In this document: positions 16,884 through 24,017 of the stretch, piece by piece | Position numbering within the stretch: the first letter of the stretch is position 1 | How the letters are laid out: every line of letters begins with the position of its first letter | Source: Clostridia bacterium | GTDB lineage: Bacteria > Bacillota > Clostridia > Oscillospirales > CAG-272 | Assembly (NCBI GenBank): GCA_017938885.1 | Contig: JAGBAS010000079.1 | Coordinates: forward strand, 1-38,067 | DNA: 38,067 bases | Direction of reading: 5' to 3' | Program-made: the position numbers and the translations under genes | The notes under the pieces: generated by a model | What the model was told of the DNA's origin: nothing | Databases searched by the model: none | The model's input: the letters and a program-made list of their open reading frames with translations, nothing else

Positions 16884-16927
16884 AAGCCGGACGAGCCTCT
16901 TTTCGAGAGGGGCTTGCCCGGCTTTTT
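16884..16927 (+). terminator. Intrinsic terminator of the AraC/lipoprotein operon
   Basis: Bases 16884-16890 (aagccgg) pair with 16918-16924, with further pairing inside (gagcctct against agaggggct), and a five-T run follows at 16923-16927. Confidence 0.82.
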
Positions 16928-16966
16928 CGGTATACGGTTGCCGCGTTTCTTTTCGCGGCGGTCTGC

Positions 16967-16995
16967 TTGACAAAGACGTTGCTCTGTGCTATAAT
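16967..16995 (+). promoter_or_regulatory. Consensus sigma-A promoter of the 254-residue protein
   Basis: TTGACA at 16967-16972, 17-base spacer, TATAAT at 16990-16995. The start would be about 17002, roughly 60 bases before the ATG. Confidence 0.92.
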
Positions 16996-17063
16996 GGATA
17001 CGTGACCGCAAGCCGCGCATAGGCCCGAGGGCTGAACGGCGGCGGCAGGAGGGAGGAAACGGT

Positions 17064-17828
17064 ATGAGCGATGCAAAGCCCGACAGCAACCCCACAGCCC
17101 ATGCTACGGAAACCCGGCGGTTGAGCGATCTGCTGGCGGATGCCGCGCGGATCCCGGATCCCTGCGAGGATGCGGCGCTGGCGGCGGCAGAGCTTTCTAA
17201 GGCGGACGTTCTGGTGGGAACCGTGCGCAGCGACGGGCAGTTCGCTTTCTGTATGGACGCCAAGGCCTACTACGTCCCCGCCAAGACCGTCGCGCCCGAT
17301 CAACTCCCCGTGGAAAAGGTTGCCCTGTACGAGGAGGGACTGAGCCGCCGGGCGGGTATCAAGCGATGGGGGACTGTCACCGAGACCCGCGTGGTCAAGC
17401 GGCGGGATATCCCCGTCCCGCTGAGTCGGAATAACCCCGACGAGACCTATTACCTGTTTTCGGTGGATGCCTGGCAATACCTGGATCCGCCCATCGCCAT
17501 ACGGGACACGGTTCGAGGTAAGCCCTTGTTCACCAGCTCCTTCCTTCTGGAGCATTGCCACCTCTCCTATCAGCTCGTGGAGATCCGTTCCCCCGAGACC
17601 TACAGGCTGTGCCGTCTGCTGGAGCAGCTCGCACAGGATTGCGCCCGTGAGGACACGATTTTTCGCCGTGTGGGAGAGACGCATTTGCTGACCGTGGGTG
17701 AAGGACGGCTCTCCCTCCTGGAGGCAGGAGGCCGCTGCCTGTATACCTGTCCCGCATCCCGATTGAACTCCTCCCCCGCCGGGCTGTTGCGCGGAATATC
17801 CCGCGCGCTGGGCTTGCGGGTAGGATGA
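17064..17828 (+). CDS. Uncharacterised 254-residue soluble protein
   Basis: The gene is well defined: consensus promoter, GGAGGGAGG ribosome binding site before ATG 17064, and its own terminator. The product has no signal peptide or membrane segment. The N-terminal ~60 residues are helical and charged. The centre (residues ~60-170) looks beta-rich and shows a pattern VALYEEGLSRRAGIKRWGTV then VVKRRDIPVP...TYYLFSV...PPIAIRD...FTSSFLL. This loosely resembles the 'GIxxWGxV...RxExP...YYxFxV...PI' domain that I recall from some nuclease- and helicase-associated proteins. That likeness is from memory and weak. Both neighbours are extracellular lipoproteins transcribed separately, so context gives no function. 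Confidence 0.7.
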   Translation: MSDAKPDSNPTAHATETRRLSDLLADAARIPDPCEDAALAAAELSKADVLVGTVRSDGQFAFCMDAKAYYVPAKTVAPDQLPVEKVALYEEGLSRRAGIKRWGTVTETRVVKRRDIPVPLSRNNPDETYYLFSVDAWQYLDPPIAIRDTVRGKPLFTSSFLLEHCHLSYQLVEIRSPETYRLCRLLEQLAQDCAREDTIFRRVGETHLLTVGEGRLSLLEAGGRCLYTCPASRLNSSPAGLLRGISRALGLRVG

Positions 17829-17865
17829 ACCGCCCTGCCGGGGGCAAGCGGAATTTTTCGAGAAA

Positions 17866-17934
17866 CGCAGATCCGTCAAACCAAGACCGCGCCGTTATAG
17901 GCCCGCCGTCTGCTTGGCGGATCTGCGCTTTTTT
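17866..17934 (+). terminator. Intrinsic terminator after the 254-residue protein
   Basis: A 10-bp perfect stem pairs 17866-17875 (cgcagatccg) with 17918-17927, followed by a T run at 17929-17934. Confidence 0.88.
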
Positions 17935-17967
17935 GCCCGAATTTTGCATCGGAAGTGCGAAAACCTC

Positions 17968-17996
17968 TTGCAATTCAAACGGTTTTGTGTTATACT
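17968..17996 (+). promoter_or_regulatory. Sigma-A promoter of the leucine-rich-repeat lipoprotein
   Basis: TTGCAA at 17968-17973, a 17-base spacer and TATACT at 17991-17996. The start would be near 18003, leaving an unusually long leader of about 190 bases that contains the palindrome at 18127-18146. Confidence 0.8.
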
Positions 17997-18126
17997 AATA
18001 TTGAATAGTCCCACGGAGGCGGTACGCTCGGGCGAACCGTCCTGCTTGCTTTGATGGCTTCCAAAGGAGAAAAAGCGTGAAAGCTTGGAGACATGAAGCC
18101 GATCGTTGCTGTTTCACTCTTGAATT

Positions 18127-18146
18127 CGACTGAAACGTTTCAGTCG
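18127..18146. promoter_or_regulatory. Perfect 20-bp palindrome resembling a LacI/CcpA-family operator
   Basis: The sequence cgactgaaacgtttcagtcg is its own reverse complement. Its core TGAAACGTTTCA, with the central CG, is typical of operators bound by LacI-family regulators and is close to CcpA cre sites. It lies about 50 bases before the lipoprotein start codon and ~125 bases after the predicted transcription start, so a bound protein would act as a roadblock, unless a second promoter is used. No LacI-family gene is in the window. Confidence 0.6.
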
Positions 18147-18195
18147 GATTTCAAAAATATTTGTGCTGCCGCTGTGCGGAGGAATGGAGATCACC

Positions 18196-19665
18196 ATGAA
18201 AAACTACCCGAGCTCGGGCTTTCGCCCGGGAGCAGTCATAACTGTTTTGCTGTCCTTGGCTCTGACTCTCAGTATGACAGCCTGCTTCGGCACTCCGCAG
18301 GTCGATACTCCTGATGAGACCGAATCCCACGAGGTCGTCACCCTCCCGCCTTTGACCATCCCCGATCCCACCGACGACCGCACCTTTACCGATCCGACCG
18401 CATACGCTGAGCGGCTGGATACCCTGTTTGCGGATAGTGCCCCCATCCCCGCCTCGGAGCTTACCTATCAGATCACCGAGAAGGATGAGGTCACGGTCAC
18501 GGGCTATACCGGCGGCGAGATCATTCTGGTCATTCCCGATACCATCGAGGATAAGCCCGTCACCGCCATCGGCGTGGGTGCCTTCGCGGGTATGGGAAAT
18601 CTGAAGGCCGTATCCATCCCTGACAGCGTGACCTCTATCGGCGTGGGTGCTTTCAAGGATTGCCATAGCCTGTCCTCCCTGCGTACCCCCGTGTATACCT
18701 GCGCGGATGCCCCCTATTTCGGTGCCTTGTTCGGGGCCGCTTCCTATGAAACCAATGGCTCCTTCGTCCCCGTCAGCCTGACCACGCTGGATCTGACTCA
18801 GGGTGAGACCATCCCCGACTACGCCTTCTACGCCTGCCGAGGCCTGGAGGTCGTGTCCCTGCCCGAGACCTTGAACGGGATCGGAAATTTCGCCTTCTAC
18901 GGCTGTGAATCCCTGGCCTATATCCCCGCAGACGGGACGGCCCTCACGACCGTGGGCGAGCGCGCCTTCGCGGGGTGCCATACCCTGCTGAGCCTGACCC
19001 TGCCCTCTACGGTGCAGACCATGGGCATGGGGATGCTGGAGGGCTGCGGCAAGCTGGAGAGCCTCACGCTTCCCTTCGTGGGCGGCTGTACCTACGACTA
19101 CCCCCTCACCGAAGAGGAGAAGGAAGCCCTGGAAAAGGGCGACGCCATCCATCCCGCCGAGGCTACGGGATACCTGGGCTACCTTTTCGGTGCCTCTGCC
19201 CACACCTTCACCGCAGGCTACCTCCCCGTCTCTCTCATGACCGTAACGGTTCTGGAGGGCTGTGAGTCCATCCCGGCCAACGCTTTCTTTGGGTGCGTAT
19301 CCATCCGCGAGATCCGCCTGCCCGAGGGCGTGATCCAAATCGGCCGCCGCGCCTTCTACGGCTGTGAGAGACTGACCGAAATGACCCTCCCCGACAGCGT
19401 GACCGCCGTGGGCGACGATGCCTTCAACGGCTGTTCCCGTATGAAGACCTTCACAGGCGGCGCAGGCCTTTCCGAGCTGGGGGTTCAGACCTTCATGAAC
19501 TGCGTCTCCCTGGTTGCCGTGACCCTGCCCGATGCGGTGGAATCCTTGCCCAATTCCTGCTTCTCGGGCTGTCTCTCCCTGGAGACTCTCACCGCCGAGG
19601 GCGTGACCTCCCAAGGCAAGCAGGTGTTCCGCCATTGCGACAAGCTCCAAGGCTGGAGCAACTGA
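18196..19665 (+). CDS. BspA-type leucine-rich-repeat (LRR_5) lipoprotein
   Basis: A 489-residue surface lipoprotein with lipobox MTAC (Cys30). An acidic linker follows. From about residue 90 on it is made of BspA/LRR_5 repeats, each with the pattern 'I...AF..C..L..V.LP.SV..IG..AF': GVGAFAGMGNLKAVSIPDSV, then IGVGAFKDCHSLSSLRTP, NFAFYGCESLAYIPADG, IGRRAFYGCERLTEMTLPDS and DAFNGCSRMKTF are clear units. Two longer inserts (LFGAASYETNGSFVPVSL, LFGASAHTFTAGYLPVSL) are related to each other. These proteins generally mediate adhesion or binding. ATG 18196 follows GGAATGGAGA; codons upstream in frame lack a ribosome binding site. It is transcribed alone from a long leader with a palindromic operator, so it may respond to carbon source. 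Confidence 0.9.
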   Translation: MKNYPSSGFRPGAVITVLLSLALTLSMTACFGTPQVDTPDETESHEVVTLPPLTIPDPTDDRTFTDPTAYAERLDTLFADSAPIPASELTYQITEKDEVTVTGYTGGEIILVIPDTIEDKPVTAIGVGAFAGMGNLKAVSIPDSVTSIGVGAFKDCHSLSSLRTPVYTCADAPYFGALFGAASYETNGSFVPVSLTTLDLTQGETIPDYAFYACRGLEVVSLPETLNGIGNFAFYGCESLAYIPADGTALTTVGERAFAGCHTLLSLTLPSTVQTMGMGMLEGCGKLESLTLPFVGGCTYDYPLTEEEKEALEKGDAIHPAEATGYLGYLFGASAHTFTAGYLPVSLMTVTVLEGCESIPANAFFGCVSIREIRLPEGVIQIGRRAFYGCERLTEMTLPDSVTAVGDDAFNGCSRMKTFTGGAGLSELGVQTFMNCVSLVAVTLPDAVESLPNSCFSGCLSLETLTAEGVTSQGKQVFRHCDKLQGWSN

Positions 19666-19708
19666 TTTCCGTAATTCCGAATATTCAACAAAACAGGAGA
19701 TAAATACC

Positions 19709-20983
19709 ATGTCCAACTACAAGCTTGATACCATCTGCGTACAGGGCGGCTACAAGCCCGGCAACAGCGAGCCCCGCACCCTGCCCATCTATCAGAGCAC
19801 TACCTACAAGTACGACTCCGCCGACCACCTGGGCGACCTCTTTGACCTGAAGGCCGACGGTCATATGTACTCCCGCATCTCCAACCCCACCCTCGCCTGT
19901 GTCGAAGCCAAGATCGCCGAGATGGAGGGCGGCGTGGGTGCCATGCTGGTCTCCTCGGGCCAGGCTGCTAATCTCACCGCCGTGCTGAATATCACCTCCG
20001 CCGGCCAGAACATCATCTCCCTGGCCTCCATTTACGGCGGCACCGTCAACCTCTTCGCCGTCACTCTGAAGAAGATGGGCATCGAGGTCCGCTTCGCCAC
20101 CCCCGACATGACCGACGCCGAGATCGAGGCCATGATGGACGAGAACACCCGCATGATCTTCGGCGAGACCGTGGCCAACCCCGCCCTGGTGGTCTTTGAC
20201 ATCGAGCGCTACGCCAAGTTGGCTCACAAGCATGATATGCCCCTGGTGGTGGACAACACCTTTGCCACCCCTGTCCTCTGCCGTCCCTTCGAGTACGGTT
20301 GTGACATCGTCACCCACTCCACCACCAAGTACATGGACGGCCACGCCACCGTGGTGGGCGGCTGTATCGTGGACAGCGGTAAGTTCGACTGGTCCGTGGG
20401 CGGCCGCTACCCCGAGCTGACCACCCCCGATGATTCCTACCACGGCGTGGTCTACACCGAGTCCTTCGGCCCCGCCGCCTACGTCACCAAGGCCCGCGTC
20501 CAGATGCTCCGCGACATGGGCAACACCATGTCCCCCATGGCCGCCTTCCTGCTGAACCTGGGTTTGGAGACCCTGGCCCTCCGCATGGAGCGCCACTGCG
20601 CCAACGCCCTGGCCGTGGCCGAGTTCCTCCGGGACCACGAGTGCGTGGATTGGGTGGACTACCCCCTGCTCCCCGGTAACTCCCAGTACGACTTGGCCAA
20701 GAAGTACCTCTCCAAGGGTGCCTGCGGCGTCATTTCGGTGGGCATCAAGGGAGGCCGCGCCGCCGCCACCAGGTTCCTGGATAACCTGAAGCTCCTGAAC
20801 ATCGTGGTCCACGTGGCCGACGCCCGCTCCTGCGCCCTCCACCCCGCCTCCACCACCCACCGCCAGCTCACCGAGGAGCAGCTCAACGCCTGCGGCGTCA
20901 AGCCCGAGCAGGTCCGCCTCTCCATCGGCATCGAGAACATCGAGGACATCCTCGCCGACCTGGATCAGGCATTGAGAGCGTAA
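19709..20983 (+). CDS. metY: O-acetylhomoserine sulfhydrylase (O-acetyl-L-homoserine aminocarboxypropyltransferase)
   Basis: A 424-residue PLP enzyme of the Cys/Met metabolism family. It joins O-acetylhomoserine with sulfide to give homocysteine in the cytoplasm. The N terminus LDTICVQGGYKPGN and IYQSTTYKYDSADHLGDLF, then YSRISNPTLACVEAKIAE, are typical of MetY rather than of cystathionine gamma-synthase. The PLP lysine is Lys207 in THSTTKYMDGHATVVGG; SSGQAANLTA and VVDNTFATP hold the cofactor. The C-terminal end HPASTTHRQLTEEQ...VRLSIGIENIEDI is also diagnostic. ATG follows ACAGGAGA. It is followed by a hairpin repeat and then by metA, which makes its substrate. No SAM riboswitch is visible in the 43-base gap upstream. 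Confidence 0.95.
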   Translation: MSNYKLDTICVQGGYKPGNSEPRTLPIYQSTTYKYDSADHLGDLFDLKADGHMYSRISNPTLACVEAKIAEMEGGVGAMLVSSGQAANLTAVLNITSAGQNIISLASIYGGTVNLFAVTLKKMGIEVRFATPDMTDAEIEAMMDENTRMIFGETVANPALVVFDIERYAKLAHKHDMPLVVDNTFATPVLCRPFEYGCDIVTHSTTKYMDGHATVVGGCIVDSGKFDWSVGGRYPELTTPDDSYHGVVYTESFGPAAYVTKARVQMLRDMGNTMSPMAAFLLNLGLETLALRMERHCANALAVAEFLRDHECVDWVDYPLLPGNSQYDLAKKYLSKGACGVISVGIKGGRAAATRFLDNLKLLNIVVHVADARSCALHPASTTHRQLTEEQLNACGVKPEQVRLSIGIENIEDILADLDQALRA

Positions 20984-21012
20984 GAACGGCAGGGCTCTGC
21001 CCTGCACCCGCC

Positions 21013-21040
21013 AAAGAACCTTTTTGAAAAAAGGTTCTTT
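21013..21040. repeat. Palindrome between metY and metA (possible terminator)
   Basis: Bases 21013-21025 (aaagaaccttttt) are exactly complementary to 21028-21040, giving an 11-12 bp hairpin with a very small loop. The base after it is g, not a T run, so termination would have to depend on the AT-rich stem itself. The phrase looks like a dispersed intergenic palindrome I recall from gut Clostridia. It probably limits, rather than stops, read-through into metA. Confidence 0.55.
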
Positions 21041-21077
21041 GGGATCTCCAAAAACATTCAATAAAGGTAATATAAAA

Positions 21078-21125
21078 GTAACGATCGATCGCTACTCCCA
21101 GTCAGAAGGTAGGCTGGACCGTTAC
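21078..21125 (+). promoter_or_regulatory. Candidate structured leader of metA
   Basis: Bases 21078-21083 (gtaacg) can pair with 21120-21125 and enclose a second 6-bp stem, 21098-21103 with 21112-21117 (one G-U), with an 8-base loop. It ends 49 bases before the metA ATG. It does not match any SAM riboswitch class that I can recognise. A chance fold is possible. Confidence 0.35.
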
Positions 21126-21174
21126 GAAGCAATAAGCCCTTTCCCCAGAATACGAAACGAAAAGGACTGTCACC

Positions 21175-22092
21175 ATGCCCATCAAAATTCCCAATCTTCT
21201 CCCCGCGACGGATACCCTTCTCAACGAGAACATCTTCGTCATGACCGAGACCCGCGCCATCACCCAGGATATCCGCCCCCTGCATATCCTTATGCTCAAC
21301 CTCATGCCCAAGAAGATCGAGACCGAGACCCAGATCGCCCGTCTCATCGGCAATACCCCCCTCCAGGTGGAGCTGGAGCTGCTCCAGACCGCCACCCATA
21401 AGTCCAGCCACACCTCCCAGGAGCATATGCTGGCCTTCTACAAGACCTTTGACGAGGTGAGGGACAGGAAGTACGACGGCATGATCATCACGGGGGCCCC
21501 CGTGGAGCAGATCCCCTTTGAGGAGGTGGACTACTGGCCCGAGCTCTGCGAGATCATGGAGTGGAGCAAGACCCACGTTACCTCCACCCTCCACATCTGC
21601 TGGGGCGCCCAGGCGGGACTCTACTACCACTACGGCATCCCCAAGTACCCCCTGGAAAAGAAGCTCTTCGGTGTCTACGAGCATAAGCTGGACTACAACC
21701 GCTCCATGCTCTTCCGCGGTTACGACGACGTCTTCAATGTCCCCCACTCCCGCCACACCACCACCAAGCGAGAGGACATCGAGGCCATCCCCGAGCTGCG
21801 CATCGTCGCCAGCTCCAAGGAGGCGGGGGTCTTCTGCGCCATGACCGCAAGAGGCAAGCAGGTCTACGTCATGGGCCACTCGGAGTACGACGCCGACACC
21901 CTGAAGAACGAGTACCTCCGCGACAAGAAAGCGGGACTGCCCATCGAGCCCCCCGCCCATTATTTCCCCGACGATGATCCCGAGAGGGAGCCCATCGTGC
22001 GGTGGAGGTCTTGCGCGAATCTGTTCTATTCCAATTGGCTGAATTATTATGTGTATCAGACTACTCCCTACGACGTGAAGGATATTCAGTGA
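21175..22092 (+). CDS. metA: Homoserine O-acetyltransferase, MetA type
   Basis: A 305-residue class-I-amidotransferase-fold enzyme that acylates homoserine, the first committed step of methionine synthesis. The catalytic triad falls at the reference positions: Cys142 in [11 protein letters not shown], His235 and Glu237 in YVMGHSEYD. The residue that sets acyl-CoA choice is Glu111 ([10 protein letters not shown]); in the MetA family glutamate at 111 goes with acetyl-CoA and glycine, as in E. coli, with succinyl-CoA, so this one should make O-acetylhomoserine. That matches metY just upstream, whose substrate is O-acetylhomoserine. The start ATG lies behind AAAAGGACTGTCACC. The gene ends with a strong terminator. 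Annotators often label this family 'homoserine O-succinyltransferase', which would be misleading here. Confidence 0.95.
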   Translation: MPIKIPNLLPATDTLLNENIFVMTETRAITQDIRPLHILMLNLMPKKIETETQIARLIGNTPLQVELELLQTATHKSSHTSQEHMLAFYKTFDEVRDRKYDGMIITGAPVEQIPFEEVDYWPELCEIMEWSKTHVTSTLHICWGAQAGLYYHYGIPKYPLEKKLFGVYEHKLDYNRSMLFRGYDDVFNVPHSRHTTTKREDIEAIPELRIVASSKEAGVFCAMTARGKQVYVMGHSEYDADTLKNEYLRDKKAGLPIEPPAHYFPDDDPEREPIVRWRSCANLFYSNWLNYYVYQTTPYDVKDIQ

Positions 22093-22107
22093 GGGGATTG
22101 AATTTCA

Positions 22108-22142
22108 AAAAAGCATCACGGCGGTTGTCTGTGATGCTTTTT
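22108..22142 (+). terminator. Intrinsic terminator after metA
   Basis: A 12-bp perfect stem pairs 22108-22119 (aaaaagcatcac) with 22131-22142, its 3' side ending in five T residues, 15 bases after the metA stop. Confidence 0.92.
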
Positions 22143-22172
22143 GTATAAATTCAAAAAAAATACTAAAATCGC

Positions 22173-22199
22173 CAACCTTTTTAACTCCCCGTGTCTATA
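22173..22199 (+). promoter_or_regulatory. ECF-type promoter-like sequence before the sigma factor gene
   Basis: CAACCTTTTT at 22173-22182 and GTGTCTATA at 22191-22199 resemble the AAC-type -35 and GTCT-type -10 boxes of ECF sigma factors, with 15 bases between AACC and GTCT. An A-rich stretch lies just upstream (22152-22168). No sigma-A promoter is evident in this gap, so the sigma factor may transcribe its own gene. Confidence 0.5.
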
Positions 22200-22231
22200 A
22201 GGATGAAAGCTTTCAAACGAGGTACAAGCAA

Positions 22232-23905
22232 GTGAACAGACAGGATGCAGAGAGGATCATAACTGAATACCTGAAACCCATATTCGGCTTTGCTCTGAAA
22301 CGGTGCAAAAGCGAGCAGGACGCCGAGGATCTGTCCCAGGAGATCGTCCTGCGGGCGTTCCGAGCGCTGCTGATTAAGAATGACATTGCCGACGTGGGCA
22401 AATTCATCTGGACGGTTGCCCATAACACCCTCAGCAATTATTACCGAGACTGTGCCAAAAGCACGGTAGGCGTATCCTTGGACGAGGTAGCCGAGGTGAT
22501 TGCAGACCCTTACTCGGAGGATGAAGTCCGAGAAGAGGCCGAAACAGTCCATCGCCTGCAGAGCGAGATCGCCTATTTATCCAAGCTGCAACGGCGCATT
22601 TTGATTGCCTACTATTTCGAAAATCGCAAGCAAGCAGATATTGCCCGTGAACTGGGGATCCCCGTCGGTACCGTCAAGTGGCACTTGTTTGAGGCCAAAA
22701 AAGAATTGAAACGAGGTATGGATACTGTGAGAAAAACCAGTGAACTGAAATTCAACCCCATCAAATTCCACTCCTACGGCATCAACGGCTCGTCGGGAAC
22801 CATGTCGACCGATGAGTTTTTTCGCTCCACGCTCTCCCAGAACATCAGCTACTGTGTACGCAATGCCGCCAAGACCGTCAACGAGATCGCCGACGATTTG
22901 GGTGTCTCTCCCGTCTATGTGGAGACCGAGGTGGAATTTTTGGAAAAATACGGTTTTTTGCGGGAACAGGGAGGAAAGTATATCGTCAATTTTATCATCA
23001 GCGAGCCCACAGCGGAGCTTTTGACCATGAAGGACAATATGTATAAGCAAGCCGCAGAACTGTTCGCAAACGAGCTGTACGACGAGCTGACCGCATCGGG
23101 AATATTGGACGACCCTGCCATTTGGTGCGGACAGACCGACGAGCCCGTCACGATGACTTCTGCGCATCGCGCCGATCCCAATTTCCTATTGTGGTCACTG
23201 ATCCCCTATATCGCCGCCCGATCGGGGGAGAGTCTTATGGAGGCTACGATTTCCTTTGAGGAGGTGGCTACCCTCCGCCCTGACGGAGCCCATAATATCT
23301 TTCACGCATCGGTGGTGCCCGACAATATGGTTCTGCCCGAGGATTACGTGTACATGAAGGATTGGTGCGGCCCCATGTGGAACCAATCCGAGGGCTGGAC
23401 TCTTTGGCAGATTGATAGCCTGTGGTCGGGGCGGGCGTACTATCAGGGCTTTGAGACCTCCTATAGTGCCGATGCCCGACGGGTGCTGTCCCTCTACGCC
23501 CGCGAGTATGAGGGGGATGGCCTGTCGAGGGACGAGTATGCTTGGCTCTGTGAGAAGGGGTATATCAAGGTCTGTGGAGATCCGGACGGATGCTTCAAGG
23601 CCGCCTGGCAGGTGGTGATCCTGTCCACCCGGGAGATCCAAGAGAGACTGCTGTCCATAGGCGAGCGCATCAAATGCAAGTATCGACAAATGTTTGATGC
23701 TTGGAAAGCCGCCTATACCGAGGCCGTTCTTTCTACGGTTCCCGATCATCTCAAACGGGTACAGGCGTACGAGCTCCAGTACATCTTTCATTCGGACGGC
23801 TGGTTTCTGCTTCATTGTCTGGTGGCACTGCTGAACAACGGCAAGATGAAACCTCCCACAGAGGTACAACGAAAGGCACTGACCACCGTGATTGCGCTGA
23901 ACTGA
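22232..23905 (+). CDS. ECF-like sigma factor with winged-helix and large C-terminal extension
   Basis: A 557-residue protein, about three times the length of an ordinary ECF sigma factor. Residues ~1-95 are sigma region 2 (SEQDAEDLSQEIVLRAFRAL, FIWTVAHNTLSNYYRD) and ~115-165 region 4 (LSKLQRRILIAYYFENRKQA, IPVGTVKWHLFEAKKELKRG). Residues ~195-250 look like a second, winged helix-turn-helix (NEIADDLGVSPVYVETEVEF...GGKYIVNFII). The remaining ~300 residues are aromatic-rich (WCGPMWNQSEGWTLWQID) and match no domain I know. No anti-sigma gene adjoins it, so the extension may sense the signal. Start is GTG 22232 behind ACGAGGT; no earlier start has a ribosome binding site. It is monocistronic, convergent with the next gene across a shared terminator. 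Confidence 0.85.
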   Translation: MNRQDAERIITEYLKPIFGFALKRCKSEQDAEDLSQEIVLRAFRALLIKNDIADVGKFIWTVAHNTLSNYYRDCAKSTVGVSLDEVAEVIADPYSEDEVREEAETVHRLQSEIAYLSKLQRRILIAYYFENRKQADIARELGIPVGTVKWHLFEAKKELKRGMDTVRKTSELKFNPIKFHSYGINGSSGTMSTDEFFRSTLSQNISYCVRNAAKTVNEIADDLGVSPVYVETEVEFLEKYGFLREQGGKYIVNFIISEPTAELLTMKDNMYKQAAELFANELYDELTASGILDDPAIWCGQTDEPVTMTSAHRADPNFLLWSLIPYIAARSGESLMEATISFEEVATLRPDGAHNIFHASVVPDNMVLPEDYVYMKDWCGPMWNQSEGWTLWQIDSLWSGRAYYQGFETSYSADARRVLSLYAREYEGDGLSRDEYAWLCEKGYIKVCGDPDGCFKAAWQVVILSTREIQERLLSIGERIKCKYRQMFDAWKAAYTEAVLSTVPDHLKRVQAYELQYIFHSDGWFLLHCLVALLNNGKMKPPTEVQRKALTTVIALN

Positions 23906-23949
23906 AGATTATCATGTAACCCCTTCTTGATAGATGCATAATAAAGGAC

Positions 23950-23990
23950 AGCCCCCAACGCGAAATCCCGCGTTGGGGGCTACCTTTTTC
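23950..23990. terminator. Bidirectional terminator between convergent genes
   Basis: A 13-bp perfect stem pairs 23950-23962 (agcccccaacgcg) with 23969-23981 around a 6-base loop, followed on the + strand by tacctttttc. It lies between the sigma factor (+) and the beta-lactamase-fold lipoprotein (-). Confidence 0.9.
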
Positions 23991-24017
23991 ATTCGATCAA
24001 TCGAAAGCAGGGAAGCA

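Noticed and set aside
18077..18133. 18-codon frame behind AAAGGAG in the LRR leader (possible leader peptide)
   Set aside because: Starts with GTG, no meaningful composition, and its stop falls inside the palindrome; cannot be told from chance.
19666..21174. SAM-I, SAM-II or T-box riboswitch before metY or metA
   Set aside because: The 43-base gap before metY is too short and the metA leader shows none of the conserved motifs I know.
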